From Bacillota bacterium (GTDB taxonomy: Bacteria > Bacillota > Bacilli > Alicyclobacillales > SLC66), in NCBI GenBank assembly GCA_021846145.1, contig JAJZCJ010000057.1:1-14126 (forward strand): a DNA stretch of 14,126 nt. The letters run 5' to 3'. A program made the translations under genes and the position numbers. The notes below the pieces were generated by a model, which did not search any database, was not told where the DNA came from, and was given only the letters and a program-made list of their open reading frames with translations. Of this stretch, positions 1-7,269 are shown one piece after another. Position 1 is the stretch's first letter. The number at the start of each line of letters is the position of its first letter.

Positions 1-48
1 TATTTTAATCAGACAAAGTGAAGCTTGTGTAAAGGGGTCTTTGTATCG

Positions 49-2199
49 ATGAATAAATTATCAATTCGCGCGAAATTATTGTTAAGCTTCTCGGCTATTC
101 TTGTTTTGGTGTTGATATCTAGTATATTAAGTGGTTACTTTCGAACGCAAATCAGTACATTGTACAGTCAGATGATGACTAATAATCAAAAAATGTTAAT
201 TGCCCAGACCATCGACAGCGAAGTGCGGCAAATGAATGACGATGGTGCTTGGTATCTGATGGCACCTGCTGACCAACGCACTACTTTGCTTGATGGTTAT
301 CATCAATATGTGGCGAAAATCAATCGAGAATGGATTCAGCTTAACAATTTGACTGCAGATTCTACAGATGCAAATTTGTTGAATCAATTTCGCAATCGGT
401 GGGCGGCTTATCTAAATGGCAACGCCAGTGCATTTCAATTACTTGGTAACCATAATATTCGCCTAGCACAAGAAAAGTATACAGAGGTTCCCTACCAAAA
501 CCTGATGCAGCCCCTCGTTTCCTATAAAGAAAGCCAAGAAAAATCAATGACCAGTTTAAGTGCTCGTGTCAGTGCGTATGAGACGGCTACGAATACCATT
601 CAGTGGGCGATCTCTATTTTAGTCATCTTATTGGGATTAATTATTGCTTTTATATACTCTACGCGGATTGCAAAATCATTGGGTACACTCAAACGCGTTT
701 CAGAACAAATTGCCGCTGGAAATATCGGTGTGGATGAACTTATTATTACTTCTCATGATGAAATAGGCGATACGATGGAAGCCACCAATCTGATGGTGGT
801 TCATTTGCGCAAACTATTAGATGGAATCCGCCAAAGTGCAGAAGAACTGAATTCAGCTTCAGAAGAAAACGCCTCTTCTTTAGAGGAAACGGCGGCTTCT
901 ATTTCAGAAATTGCAAAACAGATGCAAAGAACTGCAAAAAGCACAGCAGAAGAAGAACGGGATGTTGCACAAACCGTACAAGCTTTAGAGGAATTAACTA
1001 AGTTGGTACAATCGGCGCAAACGCTTACTGTATCAGCTAGGCAATATGCACAGGAGACAGAGCAGGTTGCCAAACAAGGTCAGACTACGCTTAAGCGAAC
1101 GATTGAAAATATCCAGGAAATACGTGTGAAATCAGCAGAAACAGAAAAACGCATGACGGAGCTTAAACAATATTCCAATCAAGTGGAGACGATTGCGAAC
1201 ACCATTCAGGAAATTGCAGAACAGACGAACCTTCTTGCATTAAACGCTTCCATCGAGGCTGCCAGAGCAGGTGACGCAGGTCGTGGCTTTGCGGTGGTAG
1301 CAGAAGAGGTGCGTCAATTAGCTGAGCAAACTAGACAAGAATCTTCACAAGTGAGCGCCATCCTCAATGAAATTCTCACCGTCACAGATGCTAGCGCAAA
1401 GTCTTCACAGGACAGCATGCGTGCCGTCGAGATTGGCGTGGAAATGGCCAGTGAATCGGAAAAAGCGTTGATCAAAATTCTTGGCGCGGTTCAGAACACT
1501 ACAAGCGAAGTCAATAAAATTGCTAAAGTGGCTGATGAAGAGGTGAGCCACTCTGCACGCATCATGGAATGGGTGCGTGGAGTGGCGGTTCAGGTTAAAG
1601 AGACTGCAGATAGCGCGAGTCGAGTCAAAAGCACGACCGATGAAATTGAAAATGTCATGGAAAGTCTAGCAGCAACCTCTCAAGAAACTAGCCATCAATC
1701 AGTAACATTGAGTGAATTAGTGGCTCAGTTTAGAACGGAAAAGGGGGAAGATATTCCTCCTCATAGCCATCTGATAACCGAGGAAGCGGTGGCAAATGAG
1801 GGGAGAAAGCTTTCAAAAAAGGCAATTTGGGGTATCGGGATTGTGGTGGTACTGATTGTTGGCGGTGGGACGGGGTATGCTTTAACTTTCTTTGCTAAAT
1901 CACACATTACCACTAGTGCACAACAACAAGTCGCAGTGACAACATCCGTTCATGGGATTTTAGATACCAATTTGCCTGGATATCAAATTTTTATGCAAAA
2001 CTGTTCAGGCTGTCATGGTCAAAATATGGAGGGCAGCGTGGGATCCAAGCTGCTTGGCATTGGTTCGCGGCTTAACGAGAGCCAAATTGTAGCTAAGATT
2101 TCAGCCGGTGGATCTGTGATGCCCCCAGGCGGAGGACTGACTAAACAGGCGGATATTTCGCAGGTCGCCTCGTGGCTATCTAAACAGACGCAAAAATAA
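49..2199 (+). CDS. Methyl-accepting chemotaxis protein fused to a C-terminal membrane-anchored cytochrome c domain
   Basis: Chemoreceptor of 716 aa from ATG 49, preceded by AAAGGGG at 31-37; an in-frame TTG at 25 is possible but has no evident ribosome site. Visible in order: TM1 (about 10-31), an extracytoplasmic helical sensor region resembling the four-helix-bundle class (32-184), TM2 (about 186-204), HAMP (about 205-258), and a long coiled-coil signalling domain whose conserved hairpin tip is at about 388-428 ([20 protein letters not shown]). Ordinary receptors end near residue 561-564 (ELVAQF). This one continues through a linker into basic GRKLSKK, a third TM (about 592-615) and a small class I cytochrome c domain: CSGCH at 652-656 for covalent heme attachment and Met691 in VMPPGGG as likely distal ligand. 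Topology puts the heme outside and the signalling domain inside. Residues 592-716 match the size and layout of Bacillus cytochrome c550 (CccA). I infer a redox or electron-transport-linked taxis receptor; the ligand is unknown. The receptor call is very safe and the cytochrome call strong. Confidence 0.93.
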   Translation: MNKLSIRAKLLLSFSAILVLVLISSILSGYFRTQISTLYSQMMTNNQKMLIAQTIDSEVRQMNDDGAWYLMAPADQRTTLLDGYHQYVAKINREWIQLNNLTADSTDANLLNQFRNRWAAYLNGNASAFQLLGNHNIRLAQEKYTEVPYQNLMQPLVSYKESQEKSMTSLSARVSAYETATNTIQWAISILVILLGLIIAFIYSTRIAKSLGTLKRVSEQIAAGNIGVDELIITSHDEIGDTMEATNLMVVHLRKLLDGIRQSAEELNSASEENASSLEETAASISEIAKQMQRTAKSTAEEERDVAQTVQALEELTKLVQSAQTLTVSARQYAQETEQVAKQGQTTLKRTIENIQEIRVKSAETEKRMTELKQYSNQVETIANTIQEIAEQTNLLALNASIEAARAGDAGRGFAVVAEEVRQLAEQTRQESSQVSAILNEILTVTDASAKSSQDSMRAVEIGVEMASESEKALIKILGAVQNTTSEVNKIAKVADEEVSHSARIMEWVRGVAVQVKETADSASRVKSTTDEIENVMESLAATSQETSHQSVTLSELVAQFRTEKGEDIPPHSHLITEEAVANEGRKLSKKAIWGIGIVVVLIVGGGTGYALTFFAKSHITTSAQQQVAVTTSVHGILDTNLPGYQIFMQNCSGCHGQNMEGSVGSKLLGIGSRLNESQIVAKISAGGSVMPPGGGLTKQADISQVASWLSKQTQK

Positions 2200-2233
2200 T
2201 GTGTGGATTGATGGTGAGCAAGTAGTAAATCAG

Positions 2234-2270
2234 CCCTCAGGAGAAACTAGACTCCTGAGGGTTATTTTTT
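2234..2270 (+). terminator. Rho-independent terminator after the chemoreceptor gene
   Basis: A perfect 10-bp stem is visible: CCCTCAGGAG (2234-2243) pairs with CTCCTGAGGG (2252-2261) around the 8-nt loop AAACTAGA. It is followed by TTATTTTTT (2262-2270). The U-tract lies only on the plus-strand side, so it acts on transcription leaving the receptor gene. It insulates the lysine operon that begins just downstream. Confidence 0.93.
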
Positions 2271-2275
2271 AACCA

Positions 2276-2291
2276 TGGCATGAAAATTGCT
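2276..2291 (+). promoter_or_regulatory. Sigma-54 (SigL) -24/-12 promoter before kdd
   Basis: The sequence TGGCATGAAAATTGCT matches the sigma-54 consensus TGGCACG-N4-TTGCW with one mismatch in the -24 block (T for C). The GG (2277-2278) and GC (2289-2290) dinucleotides are separated by exactly 10 nt, as required. It lies just past the terminator and about 47 nt before the kdd ATG, giving a predicted start near 2302 and a 36-nt leader. Sigma-54 promoters need an enhancer-binding activator; none is encoded here and I could not pick out an upstream activator palindrome. Several Firmicute amino-acid catabolic operons are known to be SigL-dependent, which fits a lysine-use operon. Confidence 0.75.
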
Positions 2292-2337
2292 TTACTTTAC
2301 AGTAGACGTTTTGCAGCGAGAGCAAAGGAGGATATAT

Positions 2338-3363
2338 ATGTCTGATCCATATGGGTTACAACGAGTGGTCGAACCGCTTGATAGTATGCCGCAACCGGCT
2401 TGGAAAATCGATAATACGATGAGTTGCGGTGAAGATGAGATTCTGATCGATGTGGATGTGCTCAACATTGATGCCGCGAGTTTTGCGCAGATTAAAGAAG
2501 AAGTCGGAGCGGATGAACACAAAGTGGCACAAAGGATGCAAGAAATTGTCGCGCAACGCGGCAAGCATCATAATCCGGTAACAGGTTCCGGAGGTATGTT
2601 AATCGGCCGAATAGCAAAAATTGGCCCGCAATCATCGAAAAACGGTGAACTAAAGGTGGGAGATCGCATTGCCACCTTGGTATCGCTATCTTTGACACCA
2701 CTTCACATCAAACAGATCAAACGAGTGGATTTGGCAACGGCGCAAGTAGAGATAGAAGGACAGGCCATTTTATTTGATAGTGGACTATGTGTAAAAATGC
2801 CAGACGACCTGCCGGATCGCGTGACATTGGCCGTTTGTGATGTCTGCGGTGCCCCAGCGCAAACAGCGCGGCTCGTGCAGCCAGGACAAACAGTGGTGGT
2901 TTTAGGCGCTGGTGGCAAAGCTGGCACGTTGGTGCTGGCACAGGCGCGCCGAAATCTCGGCAAAAGCGGACGACTGATTGCGTGGGAATATGCCGAAAAA
3001 TCAGCGGAAGATATTCGTGCTATGGGGTATGCGGATGAGGTGATCGTGGCAGATGCGCGCAATCCAGTGAAAACGCTGACACTATATGAGCAGCGCATCG
3101 GCACGGAGCTTGCAGATTTGACCATAAACTGCGTCAGTGTTCCTGGCACGGAACTTGCGTCAATAATGATCACAAAAGATCGTGGATTGGTTTATTTCTT
3201 TAGTATGGCAACTAGTTTTACTACTGCGGCGCTCGGTGCAGAAGGCGTAGGCAAAGATGTGGATATGATGATTGGCAACGGTTATGCAAAAGGACACGCA
3301 CAATTGGCACTTGATTTGGTGCGAAGCGAGGCGGCGTTGTTGGCGCTTTTTGAAAGGAAATAA
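2338..3363 (+). CDS. kdd: L-erythro-3,5-diaminohexanoate dehydrogenase
   Basis: Oxidatively deaminates 3,5-diaminohexanoate to 3-keto-5-aminohexanoate (5-amino-3-oxohexanoate) with NAD+ or NADP+, the step after lysine 5,6-aminomutase in lysine fermentation; cytosolic. The start is ATG 2338 with a strong AAGGAGG (about 2325-2331), giving 341 aa, the usual length for Kdd. An in-frame TTG at 2287 lies inside the predicted sigma-54 promoter and is rejected. The protein has a medium-chain-dehydrogenase-like layout: an N-terminal catalytic part, then a Rossmann fold with the nucleotide motif VVVLGAGGKAG (glycines 190, 192 and 196). A CDVCGAPAQ segment (Cys167, Cys170) precedes it. No structural-zinc cysteine lobe is evident, as in this atypical family. 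It is the first gene of the operon and kamA follows after 21 nt. Identification rests on family resemblance plus the tight kam context; a generic quinone-reductase-like MDR protein is the weaker alternative. Confidence 0.9.
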   Translation: MSDPYGLQRVVEPLDSMPQPAWKIDNTMSCGEDEILIDVDVLNIDAASFAQIKEEVGADEHKVAQRMQEIVAQRGKHHNPVTGSGGMLIGRIAKIGPQSSKNGELKVGDRIATLVSLSLTPLHIKQIKRVDLATAQVEIEGQAILFDSGLCVKMPDDLPDRVTLAVCDVCGAPAQTARLVQPGQTVVVLGAGGKAGTLVLAQARRNLGKSGRLIAWEYAEKSAEDIRAMGYADEVIVADARNPVKTLTLYEQRIGTELADLTINCVSVPGTELASIMITKDRGLVYFFSMATSFTTAALGAEGVGKDVDMMIGNGYAKGHAQLALDLVRSEAALLALFERK

Positions 3364-3384
3364 TTATATGAAGGAGGCTCTACT

Positions 3385-4689
3385 ATGAGTATTATGGAAA
3401 ATGAAATAGCGATTGGGTATGGAGCGAAACACCGTCATTATCGTGAAATTTCGCTATGGAAAGACGTGACCGATGAGCAGTGGAACGACTGGAAGTGGCA
3501 ATTGACGCATACGGTTAATTCGCTAGATGATTTAGCAAAAGTGGTAAATTTAACGGAAAAAGAAATCGAAGGCATTCAACGGGTCAAAGAATCTATCCCA
3601 CTGCGGATTACCCCGTATTACGCGATGCAAATGGATCCGGATGATGAAAGGTGTCCTATTCGGTTGCAAGCGGTGCCTATTTCCAATGAGATGACGCGTG
3701 CACCATGGGATATGGAAGATCCATTGTCAGAAGATGAGGATGCACCGGTGCCTGGGCTCACTCATCGGTATCCAGACCGCGTCCTGTTTTTGATTACCAA
3801 TCAGTGCTCTATGTATTGTAGGCATTGCACGCGCCGACGATTTTCAGGTCAAGTAGGCCATGCGATCCCAAAACCACAGTTGGATGCAGCGATCGATTAC
3901 ATTCGCCGCACGCCGCAAGTACGCGACGTACTTCTGTCAGGTGGCGACGCATTGCTAGTTAATGACCACATTTTAGAATATGTGATTTCCAGTTTGCGCG
4001 CTATTCCACACGTAGAAATTATTCGTATCGGTACGAGGGCACCAGTGGTATTTCCACAGCGGATTACCGACAATCTGGTGAATATATTGAAAAAATATCA
4101 TCCAGTGTGGGTGAATACGCACTTTAACCACCCTAATGAACTGACGCCGGAAGCGAAGACAGCATGTGAAAAATTGGTGGATGCTGGTGTCCCACTAGGC
4201 AATCAGACAGTGCTTTTGCGCGGGATTAATGATTGCCCACATGTGATGAAAGATCTTTTACACCAACTCGTCAAGACTCGTGTGCGGCCGTACTATATTT
4301 ATCAATGTGATTTATCGCAAGGGATTGAGCATTTCCGCACGACCGTATCTAAAGGGATTGAAATTATGGAACAACTGCGCGGTCACACGTCAGGATACGC
4401 CATCCCCACCTTTGTCGTTGACGCGCCAGGAGGCGGCGGTAAGATTCCGGTAATGCCGCAATACCTAATTTCCCAAGGTCATGGCAAGGTGATCCTGCGC
4501 AACTTTGAAGGTGTCATTTCGGTCTATCATGAACCTACGTATGTGGATGAAGGGTGTCCACCGTCGTGTACGCATGATCATTCGGAGGAAACCATTGGGG
4601 TGGCCAAATTATTAAACAACCAAGCGGTTAGTCTGGAGCCAAAGGGCTTGCATCGCGCGGCGGGTCACCATCACCAACTGACGGAATGA
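3385..4689 (+). CDS. kamA: L-lysine 2,3-aminomutase (radical SAM, PLP)
   Basis: Moves the alpha-amino group of L-lysine to C3, making L-beta-lysine, using SAM, a [4Fe-4S] cluster and PLP. 434 aa from ATG 3385, with GAAGGAGG about 8 nt upstream; ATG 3394 is a second possible start. The radical-SAM motif CSMYCRHC gives Cys141, Cys145 and Cys148. The PLP lysine is Lys353 in PGGGGK. Compared with the Clostridium subterminale enzyme as I recall it, the key residues align at a constant offset of 16: the cluster cysteines, substrate-binding Arg150, Asp309 and Asp346, PLP Lys353, and Cys284 for the inter-subunit zinc site. Cys391 and Cys395 in GCPPSC probably complete that zinc site. This agreement makes lysine a more likely substrate than glutamate or the EF-P lysine of EpmB. 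The stop overlaps the kamB start by 4 nt (ATGA), indicating translational coupling. Confidence 0.96.
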   Translation: MSIMENEIAIGYGAKHRHYREISLWKDVTDEQWNDWKWQLTHTVNSLDDLAKVVNLTEKEIEGIQRVKESIPLRITPYYAMQMDPDDERCPIRLQAVPISNEMTRAPWDMEDPLSEDEDAPVPGLTHRYPDRVLFLITNQCSMYCRHCTRRRFSGQVGHAIPKPQLDAAIDYIRRTPQVRDVLLSGGDALLVNDHILEYVISSLRAIPHVEIIRIGTRAPVVFPQRITDNLVNILKKYHPVWVNTHFNHPNELTPEAKTACEKLVDAGVPLGNQTVLLRGINDCPHVMKDLLHQLVKTRVRPYYIYQCDLSQGIEHFRTTVSKGIEIMEQLRGHTSGYAIPTFVVDAPGGGGKIPVMPQYLISQGHGKVILRNFEGVISVYHEPTYVDEGCPPSCTHDHSEETIGVAKLLNNQAVSLEPKGLHRAAGHHHQLTE

Positions 4690-5669
4690 GTGCGCACTCA
4701 CCACTCTGGAAACAAATTGATGAGCAAGGCGTCCGTGATGTGTCAATTGTGGGCATTAGCAAACATGCAGGGAAGACTACTGTGTTGGGACGTTTGATTG
4801 CCGATGCGGGAGCAGAGGGAAGAAACTTGGGTGTGGCGAGTATTGGGCTGGACGGTGAACGTGCCGACAGCCTGATTGGCGTGCCAAAGCCTGCGATCCT
4901 AGTGCCAGAAGGTACACTTTTTGCTACGGCCATCCGGGTACATCGCCACGATCACGCGCCAGTCAGGTGGTTAGAGCCGGTGGGCATTTCCTCGCCGCTT
5001 GGCGAGGTGTGGATCGGGCAAACCTTGGCGGAGGGCACGATTGAATTAGCTGGCGTGCGTCAACTGGCACATTTGTTGGTACTGCGCAAGCGTTTTCGTC
5101 AATTAGGAGCAGATCATGTGCTCTTTGACGGCGCGCTTGCTCGCATGATCGCAGTGTCTCCGCAAGTGGCAGACGGAGTCATATTGGCATCAGGTGCGGC
5201 TGTAGGTGGGGTAGAACAAGTGGTGCGCGAAACAGTGGACGCGGTGCGCAGGTTGACTGTGCCGCTTGCTGCCAGTGACGTCGTGGCATGGACGAATGAA
5301 CTTCATGATCCGTATGGCATTGTCGAGAAAATAGGGGCAGAGGGACAGGAGCGTGTGGTATATGACGGTGGGGCGATTACGGATGCGAGCATTGGCAAAT
5401 GGTTGGGTGGCGCAGCCCCGCTTTTGCTGATTAGCCGCGATCCTACCTGTCTGTTTGTGTCTCGTGAAGTGTGGCGAGCGTTTTTGCGGGCAGGTCATCA
5501 ATTGCAAGTGCTCGCTCGCTTGCCACTACTTGGTGTCGCCATTAATCCTGTCTCTCCTTTTGGGGAAATTTTGGATCGGCATATGTTGCTTGCTACAATG
5601 AAAGCCAAATTGACTGTCCCCGTGTGGGACGTGATGGATCAGGAGACGGCCGATGCAATGGATGGATGA
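4686..5669 (+). CDS. kamB: KamB, putative lysine 5,6-aminomutase reactivase subunit
   Basis: 327-aa soluble protein of the family found between kamA and kamD in lysine fermentation operons, where it is regarded with KamC as a reactivating factor that releases damaged cobalamin from lysine 5,6-aminomutase; the biochemistry is thin. Near the N-terminus is a Walker-A-like loop GISKHAGKTT (23-32), resembling MobB-type P-loops rather than a strict GxxxxGK[ST]. GLDGE (Asp56) and LFDGA (Asp148) are candidate magnesium-contact acidic segments. ATG 4686 overlaps the kamA stop by 4 nt and has no convincing Shine-Dalgarno of its own, so translation probably depends on ribosomes finishing kamA. The 3' end overlaps kamC by 17 nt. 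Position and P-loop support the name; the reactivase role is inherited from the family. Confidence 0.82.
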   Translation: MSAHSPLWKQIDEQGVRDVSIVGISKHAGKTTVLGRLIADAGAEGRNLGVASIGLDGERADSLIGVPKPAILVPEGTLFATAIRVHRHDHAPVRWLEPVGISSPLGEVWIGQTLAEGTIELAGVRQLAHLLVLRKRFRQLGADHVLFDGALARMIAVSPQVADGVILASGAAVGGVEQVVRETVDAVRRLTVPLAASDVVAWTNELHDPYGIVEKIGAEGQERVVYDGGAITDASIGKWLGGAAPLLLISRDPTCLFVSREVWRAFLRAGHQLQVLARLPLLGVAINPVSPFGEILDRHMLLATMKAKLTVPVWDVMDQETADAMDG

Positions 5670-7263
5670 GTGGACGGAAACTCAAATTGGGTTTGAGAAA
5701 GTCAGAAAAGCCCTTCATCCGCTTAGTGTATACGGGCAACTGCATAAACTTGCTCGTCTGCCCTTTGAACGTGGGGATGAAGTAGCATGGCAGGCCAACC
5801 ACGAGGATGCCTTGCGGCTTTTTAACGGAATCGGACAGCCGCTGGGGCATGCTACCGTGTTTTCGAGGCTAACGGAAGAATTGAGTGATATGTCAGATGT
5901 GCGCAGTGTGCCTGCGTTGTTAATGCATGGGGCTAGCTTGCCAATGGAACAGGTGGTGGCGTTAAAGCGGTTTGTCGTTCAGGTGCTGACATTAGATCGT
6001 GCGTTGGCGCAAGGCAAGATGTTTTTTTCTTGGTGGCTGATCACTGGAATGGCGGAAATTGCCCAACAACTTTCTGCTCACACAGGTGAATTATCGAGGG
6101 ATTTTAGCCTGAATGATCTAAATGACGCAGAGTATGATCAGGCGTTGCATGACTATCAACAAACGCGGGCACAGCGCCTGAATGCTGAACGCCGGTTTTT
6201 GCAGGTCGTAGGGCAGGATTTTCGCATGACATTGCGGCGTGATCAAACGTTGGTGTTCGCGTTGGATGATCAGGCAAAAGTAGCGCAGGCAAAGTGTGAT
6301 GAACGGCTTCGCTTGCGGTTGCAAACTCCTTTTGATGTGGTGTTTGATCCGATTTGGCCAAGTGAGGTGCGCGTTTTTCAGAGTCAAGAGCAAACTGATG
6401 CTGAACAATTGGGGCAACAAGAGGCGCGATTGTTTGCGATACTCTCAGAACTTGTGCGCCCTTACGCGAGGCATTTGGACGTGGCTATCGCTAGTGTGGG
6501 ACGACTCGATGAACTGCTTGCCAGGGTGCAGATGGCGAGAACTGGGGAATACGCGTGGTCCACGTTGGGAACGATGGTGCAGGTGCAAGCGGGCAGACAG
6601 CCAGACATGCCCGAATGGGTGCCAGTAGATGTGAATTTGCGTGCGTCAGTCGCGATTCTAACAGGACCTAATATGGGTGGGAAGACAGCCGCGCAAAAAA
6701 CGTGGTTGTTGTTGCAAGCGTGCCATCAGATGGGGTATCCGGTGCCAGCCATTGGGTTTACTGCGCCGCTTTTTCAGGCGTTACGTTATGTCGGTGGGGA
6801 CGCGCAGTCACTTGCCAGCGGCCTGTCCTCTTTCGGTGCTGAAATGGTCAAGTGCAAAGAAGCGTTGGAGATTGTTGGCGGGTTCATTTGTTTCGATGAA
6901 ATCGGACGTCACACGAATCCCGCCGAGGGGCAGGCGATTATTACCGCGTTAATTGAAGCGTTGCAAGGCAAACGCGATGGTCAATATGTGCTGGCGACCC
7001 ACTATAGTCTGCCAGATCAAGTGGGTGTGCAATATCTGCGGGTGGCAGGTATTCGCGAAGATGCCCTCACCATGGAGGGGACTCGTCAGTTGCCACCAGA
7101 TGCGTGGATCGAACGGTTGAACGCAGTGATGGATTATCACATCATTGAAGTGGACAGTGGTGAAGTGCCACGACAGGGACTGATGATTGCTAAGTTGTTG
7201 GGATTACCGGAATCACTGCTGGCAAGGGCGGCAAACTTGCTGGATGAGAAAGCAAAGAGGTGA
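5653..7263 (+). CDS. kamC: KamC, MutS-related ATPase, putative lysine 5,6-aminomutase reactivase
   Basis: 536-aa protein with a MutS-type ABC ATPase in its C-terminal half: Walker A GPNMGGKT (338-345), Walker B ending in Asp415-Glu416 (FDEIGRHTNPAEG) and the His-loop LATHY (447-451). The N-terminal half is helical and resembles MutS core/lever regions. At 536 aa, it is far shorter than the roughly 850 aa of a true MutS and has no sign of the mismatch-recognition domain, so a DNA repair role is unlikely. In lysine fermentation operons this protein is named KamC and is thought to drive, with KamB, ATP-dependent reactivation of KamDE. The start ATG 5653 is supported by AGGAG at 5641-5645 with 7-nt spacing, inside the end of kamB (17-nt overlap); ATG 5662 is an alternative. 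The kamD start follows the stop by 6 nt. Confidence 0.87.
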   Translation: MQWMDEWTETQIGFEKVRKALHPLSVYGQLHKLARLPFERGDEVAWQANHEDALRLFNGIGQPLGHATVFSRLTEELSDMSDVRSVPALLMHGASLPMEQVVALKRFVVQVLTLDRALAQGKMFFSWWLITGMAEIAQQLSAHTGELSRDFSLNDLNDAEYDQALHDYQQTRAQRLNAERRFLQVVGQDFRMTLRRDQTLVFALDDQAKVAQAKCDERLRLRLQTPFDVVFDPIWPSEVRVFQSQEQTDAEQLGQQEARLFAILSELVRPYARHLDVAIASVGRLDELLARVQMARTGEYAWSTLGTMVQVQAGRQPDMPEWVPVDVNLRASVAILTGPNMGGKTAAQKTWLLLQACHQMGYPVPAIGFTAPLFQALRYVGGDAQSLASGLSSFGAEMVKCKEALEIVGGFICFDEIGRHTNPAEGQAIITALIEALQGKRDGQYVLATHYSLPDQVGVQYLRVAGIREDALTMEGTRQLPPDAWIERLNAVMDYHIIEVDSGEVPRQGLMIAKLLGLPESLLARAANLLDEKAKR

Positions 7264-7269
7264 CTGAAG

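Noticed and set aside
1798..1830. GAGGGGAG ribosome-site-like sequence before TM3, which might start a free CccA-like cytochrome from within the receptor gene
   Set aside because: No in-frame ATG, GTG or TTG follows at a suitable distance; the nearest TTG (1827) is out of frame. Separate translation is not supported.
25..2199. Receptor-cytochrome fusion as an artefact of a frameshift joining two genes
   Set aside because: The frame is continuous with a plausible linker, no stop or new start with a proper ribosome site occurs at the joint, and a single terminator follows the cytochrome part.
2703..3173. Long open frame on the minus strand inside kdd, and similar minus-strand frames inside kamD and fadF
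   Set aside because: They lie fully within well-identified genes, encode low-complexity or family-free proteins and are ordinary shadows of biased codon use.
5653..7263. Annotation as DNA mismatch repair MutS or MutS2
   Set aside because: The protein is too short, shows no mismatch-recognition region or MutS2 Smr end, and lies inside a kam operon between overlapping genes.
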